Assembly (NCBI RefSeq): GCF_030818255.1
Contig: NZ_JAUTAG010000001.1
Location: 868,001-932,000 of the forward strand
Source of the DNA: Microbacterium sp. SORGH_AS_0969
Lineage (GTDB): Bacteria > Actinomycetota > Actinomycetes > Actinomycetales > Microbacteriaceae
Length of the DNA stretch: 64,000 bases
Direction: 5' to 3'
A model generated the notes under the pieces. That model was not told the origin of the DNA. It did no database searches and worked only from the letters and a program-made list of their open reading frames with translations. Made by a program: the position numbers and the translations under genes. Below are positions 27,480 to 35,974 of the stretch, one piece after another. Numbering within the stretch: the stretch's first letter is position 1; each line of letters starts with the position of its first letter.

Positions 27480-27549
27480 TGGATGACTCCTTCGATGAGG
27501 CGAGGCGAGAAACGCGAGCGGGGTGAGAGTCATCCCGATCCGTTAATTA

Positions 27550-27567
27550 AATATATCTGCGTATAAG
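27550..27567. promoter_or_regulatory. TetR-subfamily operator candidate, copy 1
   Basis: On the leftward strand this reads CTTATACGCAGATATATT, in an AT-rich patch that is unusual for this genome. It overlaps the spacer after a -35-like TTGACT and before an AATTAA-type -10 region, about 70 bases upstream of the membrane-protein gene. It differs by two bases from the element at 35126-35143. Confidence 0.65.
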
Positions 27568-27571
27568 TCAA

Positions 27572-28132
27572 TTACGGAAGCGTTTTGGCCCGAACCTCTC
27601 GACGAGTTGTCGGCTGCGCATCGTGGTCGAGGTCCACCGGAGCGACCGGGCCGCGGCCGCGTCGCACCGGGAGCGGCAGGAAGATCAAGCCGATGAGCAG
27701 CACGACGAGCGACAACCGCATCGGCAGCGTGTCGACGGCGAGAAGCACCGTCGCCGGCGGGCCCTCGAGGTGATGGCGAACGACGCCGCGCACGTCGGAG
27801 ACGGCGACAGGTATCGGGTCGGCTTCGGCGTTCGCGTCTCCGCGGAGCGTCAACGAGTCGCCCTCGACGGCGACGATGCGGTGCGTGTAGCGCCCCGATC
27901 CCGGCGGCTCGACCGTGACGATCGCGCCCGGCACGAGCTCGTCGGGCTCAGCGCGGCCGACGAAGAGCACGTCACCGAGGTGGAAGGTCGGCACCATGGA
28001 GTCGCCGTCGACGCGGACGATCTCCTGCTGCGTGACCGCGCCGTAGGCGAACGGACCGCCGAGAGCGGCGAGCAGGACCGCGACGATGATCCAGCGGACC
28101 GGAGAGAGAGCGGCGCGCAGAGTACGGTTCAT
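27572..28132 (-). CDS. SipW-type (ER-type) signal peptidase I
   Basis: 186 residues. An N-terminal anchor helix (WIIVAVLLAALGGPFAYG) is followed by the catalytic Ser in DGDSMVPTFHLGDVLFV near residue 46, and by YTHRIVAVEGDSLTLRGDAN, where His replaces the Lys of ordinary bacterial enzymes. A C-terminal helix anchors the other end. SipW-type peptidases cut the special signal peptides of TasA/camelysin-like proteins. Here they would serve the four upstream gene products, several of which carry the matching G-AWFTD..(S/T)G signal. The start overlaps the stop of the upstream RCC1 gene (ATGA), making it the last gene of the operon. Confidence 0.92.
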   Translation of the reverse strand: MNRTLRAALSPVRWIIVAVLLAALGGPFAYGAVTQQEIVRVDGDSMVPTFHLGDVLFVGRAEPDELVPGAIVTVEPPGSGRYTHRIVAVEGDSLTLRGDANAEADPIPVAVSDVRGVVRHHLEGPPATVLLAVDTLPMRLSLVVLLIGLIFLPLPVRRGRGPVAPVDLDHDAQPTTRREVRAKTLP

Positions 28133-30870
28133 CGTGCGATCGCCGCGGCCGCGGCAGGCGAGGCCCACCCGAGATAACGGTACGAGACGGTGTACGTCAC
28201 GGTGCCGGGCAGCGTACAGTTTCGCCCGACAGGGGTCGACGGAGCCGCACAGAAGGAGAAACTCTGCGGCGGAAGTGGGCTCAGCTGCCCCGGGCTCAGC
28301 TTGAGCATGCCGAACCCGTCGAAACCCGCTGCCCAGGACGTTCCGTCGGAAGCGACGGCAATCGACTGCAGCTGCGCCGCGCTCACCTGCACGATGCCCG
28401 GCGCGGAGGTGGAGGAGGCCCAAGACGTCTGCATAGGCTTTGGCGTGGAGTACGCGGTCCTGATGTCACCGAGACCCAGCTGCCCGACCCCGTTGCCTCC
28501 CCAACCCCACACGTCGCCACTCGACGTCACCGCGAGCGACGAGAGGGGCCCCGCGCTCACTTGAGCGATCGACACACCGTCGCCCCACGATCTCGTCACC
28601 GGTTGCGGGCGGACGGCCGAGTGCTCTGCACCGTCGCCGTCGCCGAGGAGCCCGTTGTTACCGATCCCCCACGCATAGACCACACCTTCGCGCGTGAGCG
28701 CGAGAGAGTGCCCCTGTCCCGCGCTCACCTGTCGGATGAACGGGATAGAACCGCCGCTCGGCCAGGACACGGGCCTGGGCACGCGTGCAACGTGGGCGCT
28801 TGCGTCGCCATCTCCCAACCCGCCCCCGGCGCCGTCCCCCCACGCCCACACCGCCCCGTCTTTCGTCAACGCCAGGGAGCGATTGCCGCCCGCGCTCACC
28901 TGCCCGACAGGGACACCTTGCAGTCCGCTCCGCGCGGGAACGGGAACCGCCGAGTTCTGCGCTTCGCCGTTGCCCAGCTGCCCCTCCGTACCCCGCCCCC
29001 ACGCCCAGACGTCCCCGTCGGTAGTGACAGCCAGGGAATGTTCTGTACCCGCGCTGATCTGCGAGATCCGCGCAGTGGTGCCCCAGGTCTTGGTGACGGG
29101 AACGGGCACGACCGAGTCCTGCGCGGTGTCGTTGCCCAGTCGACCGTCGGCTCCAGCCCCCCATGCCCACACCGATCCGTCCGATGCCAGCGCCAGGGAA
29201 TGCGAGAATCCCGCGCTGACCTGCGTGATGCGCACCGCGGGCCCCCATGAGGGAGTGACGGGAACCGGCGTCTGTGCTCTGCTGCGGGAGCCGTTGCCCA
29301 GTCGGCCGTTGTCGCCTGACCCCCATGCCCAGACGGATCCGTCCGATGCCAGGGCGAGGCTGTGGGAGTAGCTCGAGCTGACCTGGGTGAATGTACGCTT
29401 GCCGATGAGAACCGGCACGATCTGGTCGGCGACGCTACCGTCACCTGTACGGACTGTCTGATTCCACCCCCACAACCCTCCTGACGACGTCACCAACAGC
29501 GACGGGGCCCGTCCGGCACTCACGTACGCGACCGCAGTATCCCCGCTGACCGCAACGAGCGCCGGCACTGATGCTCCCCGCCAGCTGTCGTCGCCGATTC
29601 GTCCGCTTGCGCCACCCCAGACCCAGACCTTTCCCGACGAGTCCAGCGCCAGCGAATGCTTGTACCCCGCACTCACCTGCGTCACGGTGTTCGCGCCGAG
29701 GGGCACTGAAACAGGGACGTTCGATCTCTTCGTGTTCGTCACCAACTGCCCGAAGATGCCGTCGCCCCACGCCCAGACCCGCCCCGACGAGTCCACCGCC
29801 AGCGAGTGCGCCGCACCCGCGCTCACCTGCGTGATGGTGACGCCCGCGCCCAACGCCACTCGAACCGGCACCAGCGCGTCGTCGGCACCGCCGTTTCCCA
29901 AGCGCCCGAGACCGCCGGATCCCCACGCCCACGCCTGGCCCGACGAATCCACCGCCAGCGAATGCGCCGCACCCGCGCTCACCTGCGTGATCGTGATACC
30001 GGAGGCCAACTTCACGGGAACCGGCACAAACGCATCCTCGGCACCGCCGTTTCCCAGCCGACCGTTGCCTCCGGTCCCCCAGGCCCATACCTTTCCCTGC
30101 GAGTCCAGCGCCAAGGAGTAGTCGCTGCCCGCGCTCACCTGCGTGATCGTCACACCAGCCGGCCACCGGACCGACACCGGCACAGGCACGAGCGAGGAAT
30201 CCGAACCGCCATTGCCCAGCCTCCCGTCAGCACCGGATCCCCACGCCCACACCGAACCAGCCGAATCGACAGCCAACGAGTGCCATTCCCCCGCGCTCAC
30301 CTGCGTGATCGTCACACCAGCCGGCCACCGGACCGACACCGGCACAGGCACGAGCGAGGAATCCGAACCGCCATTGCCCAGCCTCCCGTCAGCACCGGAT
30401 CCCCACGCCCACACCGAACCAGCCGAATCGACAGCCAACGAATGCGATCCCCCCGCGCTCACCATCCCGAACGGCTGCCCGCCCGGGTCGGTGAACGACG
30501 TCCCCGACGTCGTGCCCAACGTCTGCGCGGGACGCCCCTCGACCTGCCGCTGCACCGTGTACGTCACACCGTCGGTCACCTTGGCATCCGTCGCCCAGGA
30601 CTGTGTCGTCGCTGCCGGCCACGACACCGTGTTCCCGGCCCCCGCGGCGGCGACGGTCGGCGAGAGCGCTCCGAGCGTCGCCGCCGACGCCGAGCCGGAC
30701 ACCGAGCGGGAGTCGGTGAACCAGGCCCCTGAACCGCCTACGACGGGAACCAGTAAGAGAGCCACGACTGCCAGAGCGGCGGCGCGACCGAGCGGGGCGG
30801 CGAGGTCCGAGCGGCGCGCGGACGAAGGGGCGACGCCGCGACGGAGCGAGCGAGAGAGCGAGAAACGCAT
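28129..30870 (-). CDS. Secreted giant RCC1-repeat protein with SipW-type signal
   Basis: 913 residues. The signal region (ALLLVPVVGGSGAWFTDSRS then VSGSASAATLGALSP) is of the SipW-dependent type. Next comes what looks like the first half of an FN3-like domain (NTVSWPAATTQSW to TSGTSFTDPGG), then 14 RCC1-like repeats of ~54 residues (pattern SVWAWGSGADGRLGNGG...VSAG..HSLAVDS), enough for two seven-bladed propellers. The end (VTYTVSYRYLGWASPAAA) resembles the last two strands of an FN3 domain, preceded by a two-Cys loop CAAPSTPVGRNC. There is no LPXTG or C-terminal anchor. Bacterial RCC1 proteins are poorly characterised; ligand binding on the surface is inferred. Two of its repeats are identical at the DNA level. 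Confidence 0.88.
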   Translation of the reverse strand: MRFSLSRSLRRGVAPSSARRSDLAAPLGRAAALAVVALLLVPVVGGSGAWFTDSRSVSGSASAATLGALSPTVAAAGAGNTVSWPAATTQSWATDAKVTDGVTYTVQRQVEGRPAQTLGTTSGTSFTDPGGQPFGMVSAGGSHSLAVDSAGSVWAWGSGADGRLGNGGSDSSLVPVPVSVRWPAGVTITQVSAGEWHSLAVDSAGSVWAWGSGADGRLGNGGSDSSLVPVPVSVRWPAGVTITQVSAGSDYSLALDSQGKVWAWGTGGNGRLGNGGAEDAFVPVPVKLASGITITQVSAGAAHSLAVDSSGQAWAWGSGGLGRLGNGGADDALVPVRVALGAGVTITQVSAGAAHSLAVDSSGRVWAWGDGIFGQLVTNTKRSNVPVSVPLGANTVTQVSAGYKHSLALDSSGKVWVWGGASGRIGDDSWRGASVPALVAVSGDTAVAYVSAGRAPSLLVTSSGGLWGWNQTVRTGDGSVADQIVPVLIGKRTFTQVSSSYSHSLALASDGSVWAWGSGDNGRLGNGSRSRAQTPVPVTPSWGPAVRITQVSAGFSHSLALASDGSVWAWGAGADGRLGNDTAQDSVVPVPVTKTWGTTARISQISAGTEHSLAVTTDGDVWAWGRGTEGQLGNGEAQNSAVPVPARSGLQGVPVGQVSAGGNRSLALTKDGAVWAWGDGAGGGLGDGDASAHVARVPRPVSWPSGGSIPFIRQVSAGQGHSLALTREGVVYAWGIGNNGLLGDGDGAEHSAVRPQPVTRSWGDGVSIAQVSAGPLSSLAVTSSGDVWGWGGNGVGQLGLGDIRTAYSTPKPMQTSWASSTSAPGIVQVSAAQLQSIAVASDGTSWAAGFDGFGMLKLSPGQLSPLPPQSFSFCAAPSTPVGRNCTLPGTVTYTVSYRYLGWASPAAAAAIAR
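30128..30441. repeat. Identical 152-bp tandem copies within the RCC1 gene
   Basis: 30128-30279 and 30290-30441 are identical over 152 bases at a 162-bp offset, exactly one 54-residue RCC1 repeat. Neighbouring repeats are clearly diverged, so this pair arose by a recent in-frame duplication or gene conversion. Confidence 0.92.
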
Positions 30871-30957
30871 GCGGGTTCTTTCAGAGGGAAGGGCGGGCCG
30901 CCTGAGCAACCGAGAGGTCACCCGCGGCGGAAAGGGAAGACACGAGCACCGCGCCGC

Positions 30958-33738
30958 TCATCGCGTGATCGCCGCCGTCGCGACCGGCGAGGACCAGCCG
31001 CGGTAATCGTAGGAAACGGAATACGTCGTCGTGCCGGGGAGCGTGCACGAGCGTCCGACCAGGGTGGACGGGGGTGGGCAATTCGCGGCCGCGAAAGCGG
31101 ATGGCACCGCCACGGGTGTGGCCTGGTCCGCAACGCCTCCGTCGCCCAACTGTCCGGATCCTCCCGCACCCCATGCCCAGGCAGACCCGTCGGATGCCAA
31201 GGCCAAGGAATGCGATCCTCCGGCGCTCACCTGGGTGATCGACCGACCCGCGTCGTTCGACCATGCGGGGTTCACTGCCTGGGGAGTCAGCGCCGTTTCC
31301 ATCTTTCCCGTGCCGAGCCTGCCGTTCGAGCCGTCGCCCCACGCCCAGACGGATCCGTCGGACGCCAGCACCATCGAGTGGACCCGACCCGCAGCCACCT
31401 GCGTTGCCCAGACTCGAGGAGAAGCCCTGAACCACGGGGCAGCGACATCGACGCGACCGCGGCCGTATCCCGGAGCCGACCCGTCGCCCAAAGCGACCGG
31501 ATCCGATCCGCGGGAGGGGCGTCCACCCCACGCCCACACGTCTTTGCCGATCGACAGTTCCAGCACATGCGTCGTGCCTGCGCTGATAGCCTGCGCACCT
31601 CTCGGGGCGATCAGCTGCGGCTTGGCCGCGCGCTCCATGCCCTGCATCTGATCCGACCGCGCTACTCCCCATCCCCACAAGTCCCCCACCGAGGACACGA
31701 CCAATGCGAAGCCCGGGCCGGCGCTAACATCCGACGCCCGATAGCCCGACAGCACCCAGTTCGACGGAAAATCCACCTTCGTCGGCACCGTCTCCGTCGT
31801 CGATTCATCGGAAATCGTTCCCCATTGCCACACGGAGCCGTCGGCCGCGATAGCGAGGCACTGACCACCGCCCACCGCGACCTTGGTGATCTTGAGACCG
31901 TTTCCGCCCGTCGAGGGAACCCGGACCGGAGTGGCGCTATCCCCTCGGACATCAGGACCCAACTGCCCATCGGAACCGCTGCCCCATGCCCACACCGAGC
32001 CGTCGGATGCCAGGGCCAACGACGTCGTGTCCCCTGCGGCGACCTGTGTGATCTTGCGGGTGGGATCGTCTGCCCTCCACGATGCGCGAACCGGCACGGG
32101 TAACGAGGACGAGCGGAAGCTCGGATCGCCGTCACCCAAACGCCCGTGGGCTCCATCACCCCAGGCCCATACCGAGCCATCGGACGCCAGCGCCAGAGAA
32201 TGCGAGACACCCGCGCTGACCTGCGTGAGAGTGCGTGCACCGACCGGCCCAGGGACGGACTGGTCAGTGGTGGACCCGTTCCCGAGCAACCCGTTCCACC
32301 CGGGACCCCACGCCCAGACTGACCCGTCCGACGCCACGGCAACCGAGTGGGAAGCGCCCGCGCTCGCCTGGGTGATCCGCTTGCCCCGATCCCACAGGGC
32401 ATCGACCCGCCGGGGCCCTGAGACATGGTCGCTTTCGTCCCCGTCCCCGAGCACCCCGTTCTCGCCGCTTCCCCACGCCCACACCGACCCGTCCGACGCC
32501 ACCGCCAATGAGTGCATCGGGGCGGCGCTCACCTGCGTCGCACGCATCCCGGCATCCCACATCGCGTCGAGCCGTACCGGCCCTGAGACATGTTCCGACA
32601 CGACCCCATCGCCCAAGCGCCCGAAGCGACCTGATCCCCATGCCCACACCGATCCATCCAGCGCGACGGCCGCCGAATGCCAGATGCCCGCGCTGACCTG
32701 CGCCACACGCACGCCGGCGTCCCAGAGCGAATCCACACGCAGTGGTTCTGAAGAGTGCCCGCTCGCAACCCCATCGCCCAGAACCCCCCACGCACCGGAA
32801 CCCCAGGACCAGACGGAGCCATCAGACGCCACAGCCAACGCGTGCAACTCGCCCGCACTCACCTGCACCGCACGCACACCTGCGCCCCACAGTGCGTCGA
32901 CCCGCACCGGCGCCGAGAAATGCCTGCTGGCATCCCTGTCCCCCAGCACCGCCCCCTCGCCGTCTCCCCACGCCCAGACCGATCCGTCAGATGCCACCGC
33001 CAAAGCGAACTGCTCTCCCGCGCTCACCTGCGTCACGCGGACGCCCGCGTCCCACAAGGCGTCCACCCGCTCCGGCGCGGAGACGTGCGCGCTCGCGTCC
33101 CCGTCACCCAGCACTCCCCCGCCACCGGAGCCCCACGCCCAGACCGCCCCATCCGATGCCACCGCGAATGCAGAGGAGGACCCCGCGCTCACCTGCGTCA
33201 CCTGCACACCCGCGTCCCACAACGCCTCCACCCGCACCGGGGTCAGCGCGGGACGACCTGTCCCCTGTCCGTTCCCCAGCTGCCCGGAGGAATCGTCACC
33301 CCAGGCCCACACGGACCCGTCCGGAGCGACCCCGAATGAAGCCGTCCCACCCGCACTGATCGTCCCGAACGGCTGCCCGCCCGGGTCCGTGAACGACGTG
33401 TCCGACGTGGCCCCCAGCTGCTCGGCGGGACGCCCCTCAACCTGACGCTGCACCGAGTACGTCACACCGCTGGTCACCCCGGCATCCGTCGCCCAAGCCT
33501 GATCCGTCGCCGCCCGCCACGACACCGTGTTCCCGGCATCCGCCGCGACGACGGTCGGTGACAACGCTCCGAGCGTCGCCGCCGAGGCCGAGCCCGACAC
33601 CGACTGCGAGTCCGTGAACCAAGCCCCCGACCCGCCGACCACCGGGACCATCAGGAGCGCCATGACCGCGAGGGCCACGACGCGCACGGAAGCACGACGA
33701 GACGCCGGACGGCGAGATGAACGGCGGAGGAAGCGCAT
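30958..33738 (-). CDS. Second secreted giant RCC1-repeat protein with SipW-type signal
   Basis: 926 residues. It has the same plan as the downstream gene: a basic N-terminus, hydrophobic stretch ALAVMALLMVPVVGGSGAWF then TDSQSVSG, a half FN3-like segment (NTVSWRAATDQAW to TSDTSFTDPGG), 14 RCC1-like repeats and a final CPPPSTLVGRSC loop with VSYDYRGWSSPVATA. Repeats 2-6 form a subfamily with RVDALWDAGVRVTQVSAG. Repeats 10-12 are degenerate or have longer loops. ATG at 33738 follows GAAAGG. The two proteins share their ends closely but differ in the repeats, so they are paralogues that evolve mainly by repeat exchange. Confidence 0.88.
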   Translation of the reverse strand: MRFLRRSSRRPASRRASVRVVALAVMALLMVPVVGGSGAWFTDSQSVSGSASAATLGALSPTVVAADAGNTVSWRAATDQAWATDAGVTSGVTYSVQRQVEGRPAEQLGATSDTSFTDPGGQPFGTISAGGTASFGVAPDGSVWAWGDDSSGQLGNGQGTGRPALTPVRVEALWDAGVQVTQVSAGSSSAFAVASDGAVWAWGSGGGGVLGDGDASAHVSAPERVDALWDAGVRVTQVSAGEQFALAVASDGSVWAWGDGEGAVLGDRDASRHFSAPVRVDALWGAGVRAVQVSAGELHALAVASDGSVWSWGSGAWGVLGDGVASGHSSEPLRVDSLWDAGVRVAQVSAGIWHSAAVALDGSVWAWGSGRFGRLGDGVVSEHVSGPVRLDAMWDAGMRATQVSAAPMHSLAVASDGSVWAWGSGENGVLGDGDESDHVSGPRRVDALWDRGKRITQASAGASHSVAVASDGSVWAWGPGWNGLLGNGSTTDQSVPGPVGARTLTQVSAGVSHSLALASDGSVWAWGDGAHGRLGDGDPSFRSSSLPVPVRASWRADDPTRKITQVAAGDTTSLALASDGSVWAWGSGSDGQLGPDVRGDSATPVRVPSTGGNGLKITKVAVGGGQCLAIAADGSVWQWGTISDESTTETVPTKVDFPSNWVLSGYRASDVSAGPGFALVVSSVGDLWGWGVARSDQMQGMERAAKPQLIAPRGAQAISAGTTHVLELSIGKDVWAWGGRPSRGSDPVALGDGSAPGYGRGRVDVAAPWFRASPRVWATQVAAGRVHSMVLASDGSVWAWGDGSNGRLGTGKMETALTPQAVNPAWSNDAGRSITQVSAGGSHSLALASDGSAWAWGAGGSGQLGDGGVADQATPVAVPSAFAAANCPPPSTLVGRSCTLPGTTTYSVSYDYRGWSSPVATAAITR

Positions 33739-33805
33739 GAAGCCCTTTCGGGGAAGGCGAACGGCGGTGAGGCGGCGTCGATGGACGCGCCTCACCGCCG
33801 GAGGA

Positions 33806-34408
33806 TCAGCTGGTCGGGAACTGCGTGTCGTCGTCGAAGGTCGAGTCGGGCGCGTCGGCCTGGATGGCCTTGACGACGACGTCGAAGGCGACCGAGGCAC
33901 CCTGGAGGTCGTTGGCCGTCGTGGACGGCAGCGAGACTCGGTAGTCGAGCGTCGTCGAGGTGCCCGCGTCGAGCGCCGACGCGCTCTTCTGCAACACCGC
34001 CGCGGCGGTGGCGATCGACGTGGGGGCCGACCAGTTGCCGGCACCGCCCTGGCGGAACTCGATCTGCACAGCGTCGAGGAAGCCCGCCTTCGTCGGCGTA
34101 CCGGGATCGAGGTCGGCAGCCCAGAGGAACTTCGCGGTGCCGGAGTTCGAGATCGTGATGCTGCCTTCTTTGCCCCCGGTCGAGTCCGCGGATGGCAGCA
34201 GATTCGACACCTCGATCTTCGTAGCTCCCCCCGACGTCAGTGAGTCGAGGACGACCGTCGCCGCGGTGAGCTCGTTGCCGGTCATCTTCTGCTGGTCGGT
34301 GAACCAGGCGCCCGAGGCGAGGGTGCCCCCGACGCCGGCGAGGACGAGGGCGCCGGCTGCGAGAGCCATCTTGCGCTTGGTGCCGCGCGTTGCCGTGTTG
34401 GTCGTCAT
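33806..34408 (-). CDS. TasA/camelysin-like secreted protein with SipW-type signal
   Basis: 200 residues. The signal peptide AGALVLAGVGGTLASGAWFT then DQQKMTGNELTAATV matches the SipW substrate pattern. The mature part is a beta-rich domain (VEVSNLLPSADSTGG, GSITISNSGTAKFLWAADL) ending in ASVAFDVVVKAIQADAPD, as in TasA/CalY-like proteins that build extracellular fibres in Firmicutes; actinobacterial members are mostly uncharacterised. ATG at 34408 is chosen because the SipW signal starts there. It lies 67 bases before the first RCC1 gene in the same direction. Confidence 0.86.
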   Translation of the reverse strand: MTTNTATRGTKRKMALAAGALVLAGVGGTLASGAWFTDQQKMTGNELTAATVVLDSLTSGGATKIEVSNLLPSADSTGGKEGSITISNSGTAKFLWAADLDPGTPTKAGFLDAVQIEFRQGGAGNWSAPTSIATAAAVLQKSASALDAGTSTTLDYRVSLPSTTANDLQGASVAFDVVVKAIQADAPDSTFDDDTQFPTS

Positions 34409-34488
34409 GCGTGTTTCTCTTTCTGGAGAGGTGGATGGTGCAGAGAAATGGCCGCGCGCGGCCGAGCGACTCGAGGATCGAGCCACGA

Positions 34489-35109
34489 TCAGGGGGAGGG
34501 GATCTGCTGCGCGATGGCGCGCACGTCGAAGGACACGTGCGCGCCCTGGACGCTGTTGTCGACCGTCTCAGGGAAGCCCGCGCTCACCGCCACATCGACC
34601 GACGTGCCCGCCGCGAGCGTGAACACCCTCGTGGGTGCGGTCTCGTCGAGGCCCTGTGACGTGGACCCCAAAGCGGAGTCGAAGCCGACCTGAACCTGGT
34701 CGGCGACGCCCGCGGCATCGGAGGTGACCACCGTGCCGAAGAACACCGCTGCCGGCGCGGCGGACGTGTTGGAGAGACGGAACGTCGAGGTCGTCGCCGC
34801 CTGACCCGCCACGACACTCACCCCCGCGTCGGGGTGGTCGACGTGCGTCACGTCGAGGAAGTCGCAGGCCTGCGACGACGACGCGTGCGCGCTCGTGGCA
34901 ACCGGAGGCAGGGCGACGAGTCCGAGCGCCAGCAGGACGAGCACCGTCGCACCGGCGGCGAGGGCCCGGCGCCGCCAGAGCGCGACGGCGACGCCCGCGA
35001 TGAGGAGCACGGCTCCGAGCACCGCGAAGGGGAGCCACTCCATGCCGGTCAGCGCCAGCGATCCCGAGGGAAGTGCGGCGCCCGGATTCTCGATCGGGCA
35101 GGGATTCAT
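34489..35109 (-). CDS. TasA-like membrane-anchored protein with sorting-signal-like N-terminus
   Basis: 206 residues. Residues 1-70 are odd: a Pro/Gly-containing tract with LALTG, a helix (WLPFAVLGAVLLIAGVAVAL), a basic WRRR and then a second hydrophobic stretch ending PPVATSAHASSS like a cleavable signal. The first part has the order of an LPXTG-type sorting signal, which normally ends a protein. The remaining ~130 residues form a TasA-like beta domain, and its end (SVQGAHVSFDVRAIAQQ) parallels the end of the next gene product (DLQGASVAFDVVVKAIQ). It is first in the surface operon, opposite a TetR gene. Confidence 0.78.
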   Translation of the reverse strand: MNPCPIENPGAALPSGSLALTGMEWLPFAVLGAVLLIAGVAVALWRRRALAAGATVLVLLALGLVALPPVATSAHASSSQACDFLDVTHVDHPDAGVSVVAGQAATTSTFRLSNTSAAPAAVFFGTVVTSDAAGVADQVQVGFDSALGSTSQGLDETAPTRVFTLAAGTSVDVAVSAGFPETVDNSVQGAHVSFDVRAIAQQIPSP

Positions 35110-35125
35110 GGCATCTTCGCATTTC

Positions 35126-35143
35126 AATATATCGACGTATAAG
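35126..35143. promoter_or_regulatory. TetR-subfamily operator candidate, copy 2
   Basis: On the leftward strand this reads CTTATACGTCGATATATT, 16 of 18 bases identical to the element at 27550-27567. It lies 17 bases before the first gene of the RCC1/TasA operon and about 140 bases before the divergent TetR gene. The TATA..TATA ends give it partial dyad symmetry. Confidence 0.68.
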
Positions 35144-35283
35144 CGATTTGAAAGGTAGCGCCGTACGGCAGCCGATGCAAGTGCGAGAGGCTTCGGGAGC
35201 ATTGTTCTCGGCGACACACGCCTTTCGAATCGGACGTTATCGACGCTTTCGATCCGCCGCCTCTTGATTGCGGACAGGCCGTA

Positions 35284-35961
35284 ATGAGATTCAGGATCCG
35301 GCAGAATTCCCCCGTGACGAATCGCGCAGACGCCGCCGCCCGAACCCGACGCCGCATCCTGCAGGCGGCGGCCGAGCTCTTCAGTGAAAACGGCTACGGT
35401 CAGACGACTCTGCAAGCCATCGCGGACCGCGCCGGCGTCTCGGTCGAGAGCGTCGGCTTGGCCGGCCCGAAACGGCGCCTCGTCTTCGCCGCGTTCACCA
35501 TGGCTTTCGCCGGGCACGGCGAAGCATTCCCGGTCAGCGGCGAACCCGCCTACGTCGATCTGATGCAGCGGATGCCACTCCCCCAGGCGATCGACGAGTA
35601 CCTCACCCTTCTGACCGCCGCGATCGCCCGGACGCACCGGCTCTGGAACGCTCTTCGCGCGGCCGCGGATGCCGACCCCCGAGCGGCGGTCATGCTCGAG
35701 CAACTCCGCGCAGAACGCCGGCGCGAGTTCGAGCGATCTGCGCGCACGCTCGCAGAGCTCGCGGGCCTGCCACACGAATCGATTCCCCTGCTCGTGCGCG
35801 AGTTCTTCGCCATCGCCTCACACGAGGTCTACGACCTGCTCTCCCTGGAGTTCGACATGAGCCCCGCGGGGTTCACCGACCGGCTGCGCCGTCAGCTGGG
35901 CCAACTCATCGCCGAAGCCGGCGCAGCCTCCGCGGGTACGCCACGCACGACGTCTGGGTGA
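35284..35961 (+). CDS. TetR-family regulator divergent from the RCC1/TasA operon
   Basis: 225 residues from ATG 35284; GTG at 35314 gives a more usual N-terminus just before ARTRRRILQAAAELF, and neither start has a strong ribosome site. HTH at ~20-65 (GYGQTTLQAIADRAGVSVES), then GPKRRLVFAAFTMAFAG, which parallels the TetR at 26201. The remaining helices form a ligand domain. Position and orientation suggest it controls the surface operon through the element at 35126, and perhaps also the one at 27550. Confidence 0.9.
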   Translation: MRFRIRQNSPVTNRADAAARTRRRILQAAAELFSENGYGQTTLQAIADRAGVSVESVGLAGPKRRLVFAAFTMAFAGHGEAFPVSGEPAYVDLMQRMPLPQAIDEYLTLLTAAIARTHRLWNALRAAADADPRAAVMLEQLRAERRREFERSARTLAELAGLPHESIPLLVREFFAIASHEVYDLLSLEFDMSPAGFTDRLRRQLGQLIAEAGAASAGTPRTTSG

Positions 35962-35974
35962 GGGCGCCCGTGAC

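Noticed and set aside
28200..33400. CRISPR-like periodicity
   Set aside because: The repeats are ~162 bp, in frame with RCC1 blades and coding; no short repeat-spacer pattern.
34489..35775. 428-residue reading of the TasA-like gene with a long N-terminal extension
   Set aside because: The extension is antisense to the TetR gene; the ATG at 35109 has all recognisable sequence after it.
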